From: JBCBRD01 sp039819785
GTDB taxonomy: Bacteria > Pseudomonadota > Alphaproteobacteria > Rhizobiales > Hyphomicrobiaceae
Reading direction: 5' to 3'
DNA: 64,000 nucleotides
Assembly: GCA_039819785.1 (NCBI GenBank)
Contig: JBCBRH010000002.1
Location: 80,584 to 144,583 of the forward strand
Made by a program: the position numbers and the translations under genes. A model generated the notes under the pieces. The model was not told the origin of the DNA. It saw nothing but the letters and a program-made list of their open reading frames with translations, and made no database searches. This document shows, piece after piece, positions 46,037-54,928 of the stretch (its first letter is position 1; the number at the start of each line of letters is the position of its first letter).

Positions 46037-46783
46037 CTAAGCGGCTTTGGCCTGCTTGCCATCCAGCTGATGTGCCAGGGTTTCGGCCCAGTCGATCAGG
46101 TCAGCTGTCGATTTACCCTCCGGCACCCGAACACACACGAAGTCCGCACCGGCAGAAGCCAGCTGGTGCACGACGTCTTGTTGAACACCGCTAATGCCGG
46201 TTGCAACGCAGGGGATTTCAAAGACATCGGCCCACCATTCCACCATGTCGAGGCGGTTGGCTGCTGCCGTGTCGTGTTCCATGGCAGTCGGGGATAGGCC
46301 GAAGGCGATATACTCGGCGCCGGCTTCTGCGAAAACCATGGCGTTGTGGCGTGAGGTTCCTGCATCCGCCCCGATCATGAGGCGGCCACCCGCAATTTCG
46401 CGGGCTTCTGTGAAGCGGTCGAGACAATCAGGCGTCCAGTTCAGGTGAATGCCATCTGCCTTTACGGTCCGTGCGAGGCAGGCGTCGTCGGCGATCATCA
46501 CGGCCACGCCATGGGCATGCGCTGTCTCGACAAAGGGTAAGACGTGCGTGGCTGTCAGCGTCTCACCAGGTTTGGGCTCGAGCAGAATGGAGGGAACTGC
46601 GACTTTGTCGAGAACGGCGGCCACCCGTTCTGCGTTGGCGGCATCTGAGGTGGCGCAAACTGACAGGTAGAGTTGGCAAGGGATTCGGAGGTCGACCGCG
46701 GTTGACTTTGCCCGGCCTGACTGGGCTCCGGCTGATTTGGACCCTGAAGATTTTGAAATCGCTGATTTTGATCTGTTGGTCAT
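46037..46783 (-). CDS. ThiE/TenI-like thiamine phosphate synthase homologue
   Basis: 248 residues with a TIM-barrel of the thiamine phosphate synthase/TenI superfamily: GIHLNWTPDCLDRF, LMIGADAGTSRHNAM, GAEYIAFGLSPT and VATGISGV. The substrate-binding QxRxK motif of true ThiE is absent (here LLEPKP), and no other thi genes are present, so catalytic identity is doubtful. The N-terminal 30 residues are a low-complexity Ser/Lys tail. It is downstream of fba on the same strand. Confidence 0.7.
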   Translation of the reverse strand: MTNRSKSAISKSSGSKSAGAQSGRAKSTAVDLRIPCQLYLSVCATSDAANAERVAAVLDKVAVPSILLEPKPGETLTATHVLPFVETAHAHGVAVMIADDACLARTVKADGIHLNWTPDCLDRFTEAREIAGGRLMIGADAGTSRHNAMVFAEAGAEYIAFGLSPTAMEHDTAAANRLDMVEWWADVFEIPCVATGISGVQQDVVHQLASAGADFVCVRVPEGKSTADLIDWAETLAHQLDGKQAKAA

Positions 46784-47131
46784 CTTGGGTCTCGCAAACG
46801 CATCCGGCGTGGTGATGAAACTTGATGCACCGGGGCAGCTTCAAACCGGTCTACGGCTCGTTACTCCCCGGCCCGTTTTTCAATGCCTCGACAAACCTGG
46901 CCAAAAAATGAACGCTAGTTATGAAGGTTCAGAGGCAAGACCGGGACCATGCCCCCTCATTGCGGTGTCAAATGGTGTGGCTGATGTTGGATTGCTAGCC
47001 ACTGGCCTAAGACGGCATAGGTTCTTGTTGCAAAAGGGCCTAGCGTGCTTTGAGACACGGTGTTCATCACATCTCTGAGGTCGTGAGAACATTGCCTGGC
47101 AGCCCGCCTTATCCAGGCAGTTGAACCCTGA
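46784..47131. other. Intergenic region between fba and the ThiE-like gene
   Basis: 348 bp with no convincing ORF. Near the fba end lies the hairpin at 47093-47119. The rest should hold the promoter of the ThiE-like gene. No other structure was seen. Confidence 0.45.
47093..47119 (-). terminator. Hairpin downstream of fba, weak terminator
   Basis: A seven-bp perfect stem (TGCCTGG at 47093-47099 with CCAGGCA at 47113-47119) lies 13 bp past the fba stop. No strong T tract follows on the minus strand, so it may only slow polymerase or protect the 3' end. Confidence 0.35.
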
Positions 47132-48172
47132 CTAGGCTGCTTTTTCCTGGGCTGGTTCCCATTTGCCCAAAGCCGCCAGGCTGTTCATGCGTGCGCGGTG
47201 CGAGAAGGCGCGCTGACCAGCTGCCACATTCTCCGATTTGCCGCTCCAGGCCTTTAACGCAGCGGCTTGTAGTGCACGGCCATAGGAGAATGTCAGCGCC
47301 CACGGCAGATCGCCCATGGCATTCATCAACGACAGGTGATGCGTTGCCTGTTCATCTGTCTGTCCACCAGACAGGAAGGCGACGCCTGGGACGTTGGAAG
47401 GTACCGTATCCTTCAAGCAACGGACTGTTTTTTCGGCGACTTCTTCAGCTGAGGCTTGGTTGGCGCATTTCTGGCCGGCGATGATCATATTGGGTTTGAG
47501 GATCATGCCTTCCATCGAAACGTTGGCCGCATGCAATTCGCGAAAGACAAGACGCAGAATTTTGTGGGTCACTTCATAGCAGCGGTCGATGTCATGGGTC
47601 ATCGTCGGGCCGTCCATCAAAACTTCAGGCTCAACTATGGGTACGATGCCGGCCTCCTGGCAAAGGGCTGCATATCTGGCAAGGCTGTGCGCATTAGCGT
47701 TTTCACAGTTCCAGCTGGGCATGCCGTCGCCAATGGTGATGACCGCGCGCCATTTCGCGAAACGCGCGCCGATGTCGTAATATTCCGCTAGCCGTTCGCG
47801 CAGGCCATCCAGACCCTCGGTGATCTTCTCACCGGGGCTGAGTGCCAAATCTTTTGCGCCAGCGTCGACTTTAATGCCGGGGATGCAGCCGTTTTCTTTT
47901 AAAACATCGACGAGAGGCGTCCCATCGGCTGCTTTTTGGCGAATGGTTTCATCGAATAAAATGACACCCGAGATGTGCTCGCTCATGGCGTCTTTGGTGC
48001 GGAAAAGCATTTCCCGGTAGTCGCGGCGGGAGGTTTCTGTCGATTCGACGTTGATCGTATCGAACCGCTTTTTGATCGTTCCGGTGCTTTCGTCAGCGGC
48101 AAGTATGCCTTTGCCGGGTGCAACCATCGCTGCTGCAATATCCTCAAGCCGTGCCTTGCCTGCGCCGTTCAT
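47132..48172 (-). CDS. fba: Class I fructose-bisphosphate aldolase
   Basis: 346 residues of the eukaryote-like class I aldolase, which uses a Schiff-base lysine instead of zinc. Typical blocks are GKGILAADESTGTIKKRF, GVILFDETIRQKAADG, IVPIVEPEVLMDGPT and LKPNMIIAGQKC, the last holding the catalytic Lys. It splits fructose-1,6-bisphosphate into two triose phosphates. The gap gene, encoding the next glycolytic step but one, lies 0.8 kb upstream on the same strand with a decayed gene in between. Confidence 0.94.
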   Translation of the reverse strand: MNGAGKARLEDIAAAMVAPGKGILAADESTGTIKKRFDTINVESTETSRRDYREMLFRTKDAMSEHISGVILFDETIRQKAADGTPLVDVLKENGCIPGIKVDAGAKDLALSPGEKITEGLDGLRERLAEYYDIGARFAKWRAVITIGDGMPSWNCENANAHSLARYAALCQEAGIVPIVEPEVLMDGPTMTHDIDRCYEVTHKILRLVFRELHAANVSMEGMILKPNMIIAGQKCANQASAEEVAEKTVRCLKDTVPSNVPGVAFLSGGQTDEQATHHLSLMNAMGDLPWALTFSYGRALQAAALKAWSGKSENVAAGQRAFSHRARMNSLAALGKWEPAQEKAA

Positions 48173-48402
48173 GCTTCGGGTCCTTCAAATAAGCCTGTCG
48201 TCAATTCAACATGGGTTGCGTTTTTGGTTGCTTTTGGCACCGCCTTAACGCGATTGGATGCCGTTTGCCAGATCGAGCGACCCAAGCGCGGCAATCCAAC
48301 GCTGAGTTCTCCTGCAACAAGGCGACGTGCCGACAGTTGTTCGTTCTGACCCGGTGATAACGCATTTGAGCAGAATCCGTAACTGTGAGGAGCATTAAGG
48401 TT

Positions 48403-48998
48403 ATGCGCGCTTTGTTGAGCCAGCTGATGCGCGCCATGGACGATAAGCTGTAGCTGCGGCCGGCTCTTGCAAGTCTCCTGTCGGTTGGGGTTGTCGCCTT
48501 TGCGTATGCTGCCGATGCTCTCGCGTTCTTACAGGATCCCCCTTCGATTGAGTGAAGACGCGCTGACCGACCTGCTGTCGATTTTTTTTGCCTCCAGTAT
48601 GCTGGCTGTTGCGACGTTTTCTGTCTCAGCAATTGTGACTGCGGTATCGGCGGTCGCAAACGCGGCAACACCGTGCGCTGTCAGCTGGGGTCAACGATCC
48701 TGGGATGGCCATCGCCATTCTTGGCGTGCAACTTCGTATTCTGATGGCCTTGGCTGATACAGCCAACGAGGTAGACGCATCCGTTGACCAGTCTGGTGCT
48801 GGTGGGGATCGGCCCGGGCTTGAAGTTGACGGTGCTGCGGATGATGAAAGCTGTTACCACCGCACTTATGTGCCGCGCATTACGGCGCAAACGCTGGTGG
48901 ACAACGCCTTCAGTTTGATCGCGCGGGATGGAGCGGCGGCATCAAGGTCCGCCGCTGACAACATGGCTTTGGTGCGACTTAGGCTGCCAGATAGGTAA
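48403..48998 (+). pseudogene. Decayed DUF2254 membrane-protein gene
   Basis: Three pieces of a DUF2254 protein can be read in order. From ATG 48403 (GAGGAG upstream) a frame gives MRALLSQLMRAMDDKL, then a TAG at 48451-48453 where a Trp would be expected, then LRPALASLLSVGVVAFAYAA. After a frame change near 48530-48560 a second frame gives LLSIFFASSMLAVATFSVSA, the DUF2254 hallmark helix. At about 48672 it jumps, with loss of some 150 or more residues and another frame change, to RALSAGVNDPGMAIAILG and a tail with AFSLIARDGA, matching the C-terminal part. Several independent lesions make it non-functional. Confidence 0.8.
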
Positions 48999-49003
48999 CT
49001 GCC

Positions 49004-50011
49004 TTACAGGAGTTTACCCATGGCGACGGCGGTGTCTGCCATGCGGTTCGAGAAGCCCCATTCATTGTCGTACCAGGATAAGACGCGCACCAGCGTCCCT
49101 TCCATGACCTTGGTTTGGTCGAGATGGACGATGGACGACCGGTTGTCGTGATTAAAGTCCGTCGACACGTTCTTCAGGTCCGTTGTCCCTAGTATGCCTT
49201 TGAGTGGGCCGTCGGCGGCTTTTTGCAGCGCTGCGTTGACCTCTTCAATGGTTGTTTCGCGTTTTACGATGGCTTTCAGATCGACGACGGACACGTTGGG
49301 TGTTGGCACTCTGATCGCTGTTCCATCCAGCTTGCCATTGAGTTCTGGCAAGACGAGGCCGACGGCCTTGGCGGCTCCCGTGGACGTGGGAATCATGGAG
49401 AGTGCGGCAGCGCGAGCGCGATACATATCCTTGTGCATCGTGTCGAGTGTCGGCTGATCGCCGGTGTAGGCGTGAATTGTCGTCATGAACCCTTTTTCGA
49501 TGCCGACGAAGTCGTTCAGGACTTTCGCAATCGGTGCGAGGCAGTTGGTTGTGCACGATGCGTTTGAAATGACGTGGTGATCGGCTGTGAGTTTGTCATG
49601 GTTGACGCCGTAGACGACGGTCAGGTCCGCGCCGTCTGCTGGTGCAGAAACGATAACGCGCTTGGCACCTGCTTGAAGGTGTGCGGCGGCTGCGTCGCGC
49701 TTGGTGAAAATGCCGGTGCACTCAAGAGCGATTTCGACACCCAGATCTTTGTGGGGGAGTTCGGCTGGGTTCCGAATAGCTGTGACTTTAATGGGGCCGC
49801 GACCCACGTCGATTGTTTCGCCATCGACCTTCACGTCACCTTGGAAGCGCCCGTGAATGGAATCAAAACGGAAAAGGTGTGCGTTGGCCTCAACAGGGCC
49901 GAGGTCATTAATGGCGACCACCTCAATGTCTGTGCGGCCACTTTCAATGATTGCGCGCAACACATTGCGTCCGATTCGACCAAATCCATTGATCGCGACT
50001 TTGACGGCCAT
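49004..50011 (-). CDS. gap: Glyceraldehyde-3-phosphate dehydrogenase, type I
   Basis: 335 residues. NAD-binding start VAINGFGRIGRNVLRA; the catalytic Cys lies in ISNASCTTNCLAP; later WYDNEWGFSNRM is characteristic. It oxidises glyceraldehyde-3-phosphate with phosphate and NAD(P). The start at 50011 has AGGAG upstream. An Asp-to-Asn or other change for cofactor choice cannot be judged safely. The DUF2254 remnant lies just downstream on the opposite strand. Confidence 0.95.
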   Translation of the reverse strand: MAVKVAINGFGRIGRNVLRAIIESGRTDIEVVAINDLGPVEANAHLFRFDSIHGRFQGDVKVDGETIDVGRGPIKVTAIRNPAELPHKDLGVEIALECTGIFTKRDAAAAHLQAGAKRVIVSAPADGADLTVVYGVNHDKLTADHHVISNASCTTNCLAPIAKVLNDFVGIEKGFMTTIHAYTGDQPTLDTMHKDMYRARAAALSMIPTSTGAAKAVGLVLPELNGKLDGTAIRVPTPNVSVVDLKAIVKRETTIEEVNAALQKAADGPLKGILGTTDLKNVSTDFNHDNRSSIVHLDQTKVMEGTLVRVLSWYDNEWGFSNRMADTAVAMGKLL

Positions 50012-50407
50012 TGAAAAGTTCTCCTGAGCGAAAAGATGTCGTTGGGTTTAACTCGGCGTGGTCATAACACCCGCATCTGGGAATTGACGATGACGGGCGT
50101 TTATTTTGCCTAACCGTTGGGAGGGATGCGTGTCTTGGTGGTCATAAATGGGGCAGTATCCCACGTGTCAATGCGTCATCGGCCACAATCACCGATCTGC
50201 CACCCTTTTGGTATCCGGAGGGGGTAGGCGTTTTTCTCCACAGGGCGTATGTGCAATTCGAAGCAAATCGCGGTTTGATTTGGTCCGGAGTGTTGACCGA
50301 CCCTGGCGAACAGTTCATGTCCGCCGCCTTGGGTCCGGCGCGGCACAATCAACATGGCAGCGTGCTCATTCTGCCCTGGGTTCGTAGACGGCATTAAGTG
50401 AGGGATC
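50012..50407. promoter_or_regulatory. Divergent gap/zapA-operon control region
   Basis: 396 bp between gap (minus) and the coiled-coil gene at 50408 (plus). Both promoters must lie here. No ORF, repeat or clear RNA structure is recognised; GAGGGA just before 50408 is the ribosome binding site of the plus-strand gene. Confidence 0.4.
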
Positions 50408-50767
50408 ATGGCTGAACGCGCGACTGCCAAGCCGAAGACATCGTCGCCCTCGCGCGGTGCGAAACCCGTCGAGAAGCGGGCGGCGCGCGCCAAAGCTTCG
50501 GCTGGATCGGCCAAGGGAACTGGAACGAGCAAGGGAACCGCGGCGTCAAAGACGCCGGGTAAAAGCAAGGGCGCATCTGATCTGGCTGCGGCGATCGAAC
50601 GGCTTGAGGCGCAGGTTATGGATCTGAAAGCTGAACGGGACGACCTCAAGGCTGAACTTTCCAGCTCGGTTGCGCGTGTCAAGGAGCTTGAGAAGGTCCA
50701 GGTTCAGGCGATCAATCGCATTGATTGGGTTATCGATTCGCTCCATAACGTGATGGAAACGAAATAA
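50408..50767 (+). CDS. Coiled-coil protein preceding zapA
   Basis: 119 residues. The first 55 are a low-complexity, basic tail of Lys, Ala, Ser, Thr and Gly. Residues about 57-98 are a heptad coiled coil (DLAAAIERLEAQVMDLKAE and following), ending VQAINRIDWVIDSLHNVMETK. A small coiled-coil gene commonly precedes zapA in this order. A role in divisome assembly or nucleoid contact is only an inference. SD GAGGGA precedes the ATG; zapA starts 62 bp later. Confidence 0.75.
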   Translation: MAERATAKPKTSSPSRGAKPVEKRAARAKASAGSAKGTGTSKGTAASKTPGKSKGASDLAAAIERLEAQVMDLKAERDDLKAELSSSVARVKELEKVQVQAINRIDWVIDSLHNVMETK

Positions 50768-50829
50768 ACGTGCGTGGCGTTACCGGGCGTGAAACTCAGG
50801 TTTTCAACCCAATCGCAGGAACGAAGGCC

Positions 50830-51108
50830 ATGGCACAAGTCCGTCTCAGCATAAATGGTCGAAGCTATCGCCTAGAGTGCGATGATGGTTCGCGGGCGCG
50901 GTTCGACGATATCGCCGAATATGTGAACGCCACAGTTGATGGCGTCATTGATGAGTTCGGGCAGGTGGGCCACGACCAGATACTTCTGCTGGCCGCCTTG
51001 AAGCTCGCCGATGAGCTTTTCGATGCGCAGGGCATTGTTGACACGCCGGATGAGACGCCAGCCGGTGAAACTGAGCCAATTGCTGAGGCTGCTGGCGCCC
51101 AAAAGTAA
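50830..51108 (+). CDS. zapA: Cell division protein ZapA
   Basis: 92 residues from the ATG at 50830 (MAQVRLSINGRSYRLECDD); the frame is open 20 codons further up. The ZapA pattern is a short beta-rich start followed by the helix DIAEYVNATVDGVIDEFG and DQILLLAALKLADELFDAQ. ZapA cross-links FtsZ filaments at mid-cell. The gene is followed by 6S RNA and the 5-formyl-THF cyclo-ligase gene, the widely conserved proteobacterial order. The acidic tail is rich in Glu and Ala. Confidence 0.9.
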   Translation: MAQVRLSINGRSYRLECDDGSRARFDDIAEYVNATVDGVIDEFGQVGHDQILLLAALKLADELFDAQGIVDTPDETPAGETEPIAEAAGAQK

Positions 51109-51228
51109 CGCCCTGGGCATGTGCCCTTGCCGAAATGGTCCAAGTCGCTTGTGTGGACGTTCAGGTGCTGGATTGTTTGCGCGCTCACACGGGGTTTGGG
51201 TTTGGTTCCGTTTCTGGTTAAATGGGAG

Positions 51229-51391
51229 GGGCTGCGGGGTTCGTCAGGAGCACTATTTCTCACCGGCCTATAAGATCTTCCAGGGAGCTGTCCCTGTTTG
51301 GGGCCGTGGCCTCTTACATATGGCGCCCACCTACAATTGTAGGGCACCGGCGAGATCAAACACTGTTCCAACGGCTTCCGCGGCTCTTTTT
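51229..51391 (+). ncRNA. ssrS: 6S RNA (SsrS)
   Basis: The gap between zapA and the 5-formyl-THF cyclo-ligase gene is the classical place of 6S RNA. A long-range closing stem is visible: 51229-51237 (GGGCTGCGG) pairs with 51378-51386 (CCGCGGCTC), with two wobbles, followed by TTTTT. The roughly 160-nt length is right. Inside are CAGGGA/TCCCTG and CTACAATTGTAG hairpins and an open GC-rich middle that suits the promoter-mimic bubble. TTAAAT at about 51218-51223 could be its -10. 6S RNA binds the housekeeping RNA polymerase and dampens transcription in stationary phase. Confidence 0.82.
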
Positions 51392-51461
51392 GTTTTCATG
51401 CGCTGTTCGCGCTAGGCCCCCAAGGTGGACGGGCGGGGGTCGTCTCTGTTAGAGCCCGCCG

Positions 51462-52061
51462 ATGTCAGATACGGTTTCCATTGAGACGCAGAAAAAAGAA
51501 CTGAGGCGCGTTGCACGACGTGCCCGGGCGGCGGCTCATGAGCAACATGGCGCTGAAGCAGGCCGAAAGCTTGCGGCCATCGGGCTAGAGTTCGCAGCGT
51601 TGGCAGATGATGCCAAGGTGTCCGGCTACGTTGCCATTCGCGACGAGATCGATCCGGCGATCCTGCTCAAAGATCTAGGTCAGGCCGGTCATCCGCTTGC
51701 ACTGCCGGTCGTCACCGGGCCCGGTGAAGCACTGTACCTCGCGCATTGGTTACACAGTGACGCGCTGGAGGTAGGGGACATGGGCATTCCCGAACCCGTT
51801 GCCGATAGTGGTCAGGCCTCGGTCTTAGCAGACTGTATGCTGGTGCCGTTGCTGGCTGTGGATCGCCGCGGTTATCGGCTCGGCTATGGCGGTGGGTTTT
51901 ATGATCGGACGATCGAGGCGCTGCAGGGCGTTCAGCCCGTCACAAAGATTGGTCTGGCCTTCGACGAACAGATCGTTGATGCCGTTCCGCACGACGACTA
52001 CGACCAGCGTCTCGATTGGATTTTGACTCCTTCGGGGCCGATCAAGTGTCAGGATTTTTGA
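51462..52061 (+). CDS. 5-formyltetrahydrofolate cyclo-ligase
   Basis: 199 residues. It converts 5-formyl-THF to 5,10-methenyl-THF with ATP. Family features are the basic start KKELRRVARRARAAA, SGYVAIRDEIDP and the ATP-binding RRGYRLGYGGGFYDRTIEA motif. It is usually co-encoded with 6S RNA. Its stop is directly followed by the ATG of the next gene, so the two are coupled. Confidence 0.92.
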   Translation: MSDTVSIETQKKELRRVARRARAAAHEQHGAEAGRKLAAIGLEFAALADDAKVSGYVAIRDEIDPAILLKDLGQAGHPLALPVVTGPGEALYLAHWLHSDALEVGDMGIPEPVADSGQASVLADCMLVPLLAVDRRGYRLGYGGGFYDRTIEALQGVQPVTKIGLAFDEQIVDAVPHDDYDQRLDWILTPSGPIKCQDF

Positions 52062-52886
52062 ATGCGTCTTCTGTTTCTCGGTGACATTGTCGGCCGGTCC
52101 GGTCGTGCGATGGTCACTGAAAACCTCCCACGCCTGCGTGAGACCTATGCCCTCGATTTTGTCATCGTGAATGGTGAGAACGCGGCGGGTGGTTTCGGCA
52201 TCACCGAATCCATCCTCATGGACGTTCTTGATGCGGGTGCCGACGTGGTGACGCTGGGCAATCATGCTTTCGATCAGAAAGACACGCTCGTTTATATCGA
52301 GCGCCAGGATCGCCTTTTACGTCCGATCAATTACCCGAAAGGTACACCGGGCCGAGGGTCGGGTCTGTTTCGGGCCGCGAACGGGGCGGACGTCTTGGTC
52401 ATGAATGCCATGGGCCGGGTGTTCATGCACGAGCTTGAATGTCCGTTCATGGCTGTCGAAAACGCGCTTGAGGCTTGCCCGCTGCAACACGGCGCAGATG
52501 CTGTCGTGATCGATATGCACGCCGAGGCTACAAGCGAAAAACAGGCCATGGGCTGTTTTGTGGACGGAAGGGCTAGTCTCGTGGTCGGTACCCATACGCA
52601 CACGCCGACGGCTGATGAGCGCATTCAGCCAGGCGGGACTGCCTATATGAGCGACGCTGGCATGTGTGGAGATTATCAGTCGATTTTGGGCATGGACACC
52701 GAGGAGCCGATTACGCGGTTCACGACCCGCATTCCGCGCGGCCGATTTGAGCCTGCCACCGGACCGGCGACACTGAGTGGTGTGGCTGTCGACACCGATG
52801 ATGCCACGGGCCTTGCAAAATATGTCGGCGCGCTTCGCATCGGCGGTGTCTTGTCGCCCTGCATGCCCGCGTTCTGGGAGGCTTGA
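52062..52886 (+). CDS. ymdB: YmdB-type metallophosphoesterase (TIGR00282)
   Basis: 274 residues beginning MRLLFLGDIVGRSGR. Metal ligands are visible in LFLGDIVG, NGENAAGGFGI, TLGNHAFDQ and GTHTHTPTADER. In Bacillus the homologue is a 2',3'-cyclic-nucleotide phosphodiesterase needed for colony and nanotube phenotypes. The role in Alphaproteobacteria is open. It starts directly at the end of the cyclo-ligase gene, a conserved arrangement. Confidence 0.9.
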   Translation: MRLLFLGDIVGRSGRAMVTENLPRLRETYALDFVIVNGENAAGGFGITESILMDVLDAGADVVTLGNHAFDQKDTLVYIERQDRLLRPINYPKGTPGRGSGLFRAANGADVLVMNAMGRVFMHELECPFMAVENALEACPLQHGADAVVIDMHAEATSEKQAMGCFVDGRASLVVGTHTHTPTADERIQPGGTAYMSDAGMCGDYQSILGMDTEEPITRFTTRIPRGRFEPATGPATLSGVAVDTDDATGLAKYVGALRIGGVLSPCMPAFWEA

Positions 52887-53118
52887 GCGGCTTCATCTGG
52901 GTACCCCACGGCCGCCGGGGTTGACCTTTGCAGTCTGCCTCGCGCAAAACTGGGCGCACTGATGGTGCTCGGGTCAACGGTGTTTGGCGAGACACAAGTT
53001 TGAAGCGCTTCTTGCTTTCAATGTCGTTCTCGTGTCGGCAACCGGCCCAACAACAACGCGGCGGCGGCGACCGTCACGCCCTCAAGCACATTCGCATTTC
53101 AAAAAACGAGAAGTCTCC

Positions 53119-53868
53119 ATGGCAGGCCATTCCAAATTCAAGAATATCATGCACCGCAAGGGCAAGCAGGATGCGGCACGCGCCAAGGCGTTCACAAAAC
53201 TCGCCCGTGAAATTACGACGGCTGCAAAGGCGGGGCTCCCGGATCCGGACATGAATGCGCGCCTACGGTTGGCTATTACCGCCGCCAAGGCTGAAAACAT
53301 GCCCAACGACAATATCGACCGAGCCATCAAGAAGGCGCTCGATACCGATAGCGAGAATTTCGATCCCATCCGGTATGAAGGCTATGGCCCAGGTGGCGTC
53401 GCGGTTGTTGTTGAGGCTTTGACGGACAACCGCAACCGCACGGGGTCAGTGGTTCGTGCGGCCTTTGCAAAACATGGCGGGAACCTCGGTGCCACAGGTG
53501 CTGTTGCGCACATGTTCGATCATGTCGGTGAAATCGTTTACCCAGCGGATGCGGGGTCGGCTGACAAAATCCTCGAGGCGGCTATTGAGGCTGGCGCTGA
53601 TGATGCTGTCAGCGATGACGAGCAGCACCTGATTTCGTGCACGTTTGAAGATCTGGGGCCTGTCTCGTCTGCGCTGGAAAGCGCACTTGGTGCACCTGAA
53701 AGCGTCAAAGCTGTTTGGCGCCCAACCCTTTCGACCGAAGTCGATGAAGAGGTTGCGGAGACGATGTTGAAGTTGATCGCCGTGCTCGAAGATGATGACG
53801 ACGTCCAAAACGTCTATTCAAATTTCGAAGTGTCCGAAGAAGTCTTAAACCGGTTAACCGCTGCTTAA
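53119..53868 (+). CDS. yebC: YebC/PmpR family protein
   Basis: 249 residues from the ATG at 53119, the standard start MAGHSKFKNIMHRKGKQDAA; the frame is open 45 codons upstream. Blocks ITAAKAENMPNDNIDRAIKKA, YEGYGPGGVAVVVEALTDN and YSNFEVSEE are typical. Members were annotated as transcription regulators; recent work links YebC to ribosome function at difficult (e.g. polyproline) sequences. It commonly precedes ruvC, as here, though with a 505-bp gap. Confidence 0.93.
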   Translation: MAGHSKFKNIMHRKGKQDAARAKAFTKLAREITTAAKAGLPDPDMNARLRLAITAAKAENMPNDNIDRAIKKALDTDSENFDPIRYEGYGPGGVAVVVEALTDNRNRTGSVVRAAFAKHGGNLGATGAVAHMFDHVGEIVYPADAGSADKILEAAIEAGADDAVSDDEQHLISCTFEDLGPVSSALESALGAPESVKAVWRPTLSTEVDEEVAETMLKLIAVLEDDDDVQNVYSNFEVSEEVLNRLTAA

Positions 53869-54373
53869 TTGTCGTGTGTCGACGCAGATGGCTTTGTTCA
53901 TCGGCTGTTTCGAAGAGACGGGCGGGCGTTTGAGCAGGCAGCTATGTGATGCTCACGAATGATTTTCAAGATACTTCAAATTCTTTCGATTCTGACAAGG
54001 CGTCAGAAACTCGCGCGGCAGTACCTTGTTGGCTGTCTTAAGTGTTATCGTTTCGGTTGGAGCCACCCATGAGACTTGGGTCAGCAAATTTCGATAGTTA
54101 CGCACGTAATCTCCGTCGATTGCATTGGATGGAGTTTCTGGACGCACAAATCCGCCTGAAGCAGCGCCATGCATTTAGAGCGTCTCTGATCACGCCGCCT
54201 TGTGAGAGCCCGCTGAGCGACCTGACACCGGATGGTCCTGTGGAGCCGGGTGACCGCTAATCCGCGCACCTTTTCCGGTTCATGGTTCCGCCTGGCCATA
54301 CGTGGTCTGAAACTGGTGCCGGCTGGATAGATTTTGGACGACGGCGTGCGCAAATCAGGTATGGGTCATTCCC
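53869..54373. other. Intergenic region between yebC and ruvC
   Basis: 505 bp with no supported gene. A seven-bp perfect dyad (TTCTGAC at 53990-53996, GTCAGAA at 54002-54008) could be part of a terminator or operator. A 72-codon frame at 54042-54260 has no recognisable features. The ruvC promoter should be in the last part. Confidence 0.45.
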
Positions 54374-54898
54374 ATGCAAAACACCAAAATCGTTCGTATT
54401 CTTGGAATTGATCCAGGCCTTCGCCGCACCGGCTGGGGTGTCATCGAAAGTGATGGCGTCCGGTTATCCTATGTTGCGTCCGGCTATGTTGCTTCAACGC
54501 AATCGGAACAACTGGCCTACCGGTTGCGGGAGATTTTTGAGGGCTTGAGCGGTGTTATTTCCAGCCTTTCGCCACGCGAATCTGCCGTCGAAGAAACCTT
54601 CGTCAACGACAACGCGAAGGCGACTTTGAAACTCGGTCAGGCGCGGGGCATGGCCTTGTTGGCGCCTGCACTGAAGGGGCTCTTGGTTGCTGAATATTCG
54701 CCGAACCTGATCAAGAAGTCGGTTGTCGGTGCGGGGCATGCCGACAAAAAACAGGTGCAGGCAATGATTGGATTTTTGCTGCCTAAAGCGAACTTCAAAA
54801 ATGCCGATGAGGCGGATGCTCTGGCGATTGCGATCTGTCACGCCAACCACCGAAAGCGCACGGCGCTCGAGACAAAGCTGAGTGCCATGTCGGCCTGA
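54374..54898 (+). CDS. ruvC: Holliday junction resolvase RuvC
   Basis: 174 residues of the RNase H-like nuclease that cuts Holliday junctions with RuvAB. Acidic active-site residues are in RILGIDPGLRRTGWG (first Asp), AVEETFV (Glu) and DEADALAIAICHANH (last Asp pair). GARGMALL-type helix reads LGQARGMALLAP. The length is standard. It is separated from ruvA by an oppositely oriented gene, unlike the compact ruvCAB of many relatives. Confidence 0.95.
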   Translation: MQNTKIVRILGIDPGLRRTGWGVIESDGVRLSYVASGYVASTQSEQLAYRLREIFEGLSGVISSLSPRESAVEETFVNDNAKATLKLGQARGMALLAPALKGLLVAEYSPNLIKKSVVGAGHADKKQVQAMIGFLLPKANFKNADEADALAIAICHANHRKRTALETKLSAMSA

Positions 54899-54928
54899 GG
54901 ACAAACAGCTTCTTTCGGAATGCGCGCT

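Noticed and set aside
48932..48956. An 8-bp perfect stem near the end of gap considered as its terminator
   Set aside because: No T tract follows on the minus strand, and the bases encode part of the DUF2254 remnant.
53896..53910. A GTTC-N7-GTTT sequence resembling the alphaproteobacterial LexA box
   Set aside because: One mismatch to the core and nearly 470 bp from ruvC, so SOS control is not supported.
54042..54260. A 72-codon frame in the yebC-ruvC gap
   Set aside because: No good ribosome binding site, no signal peptide or motif, and no recognisable similarity.
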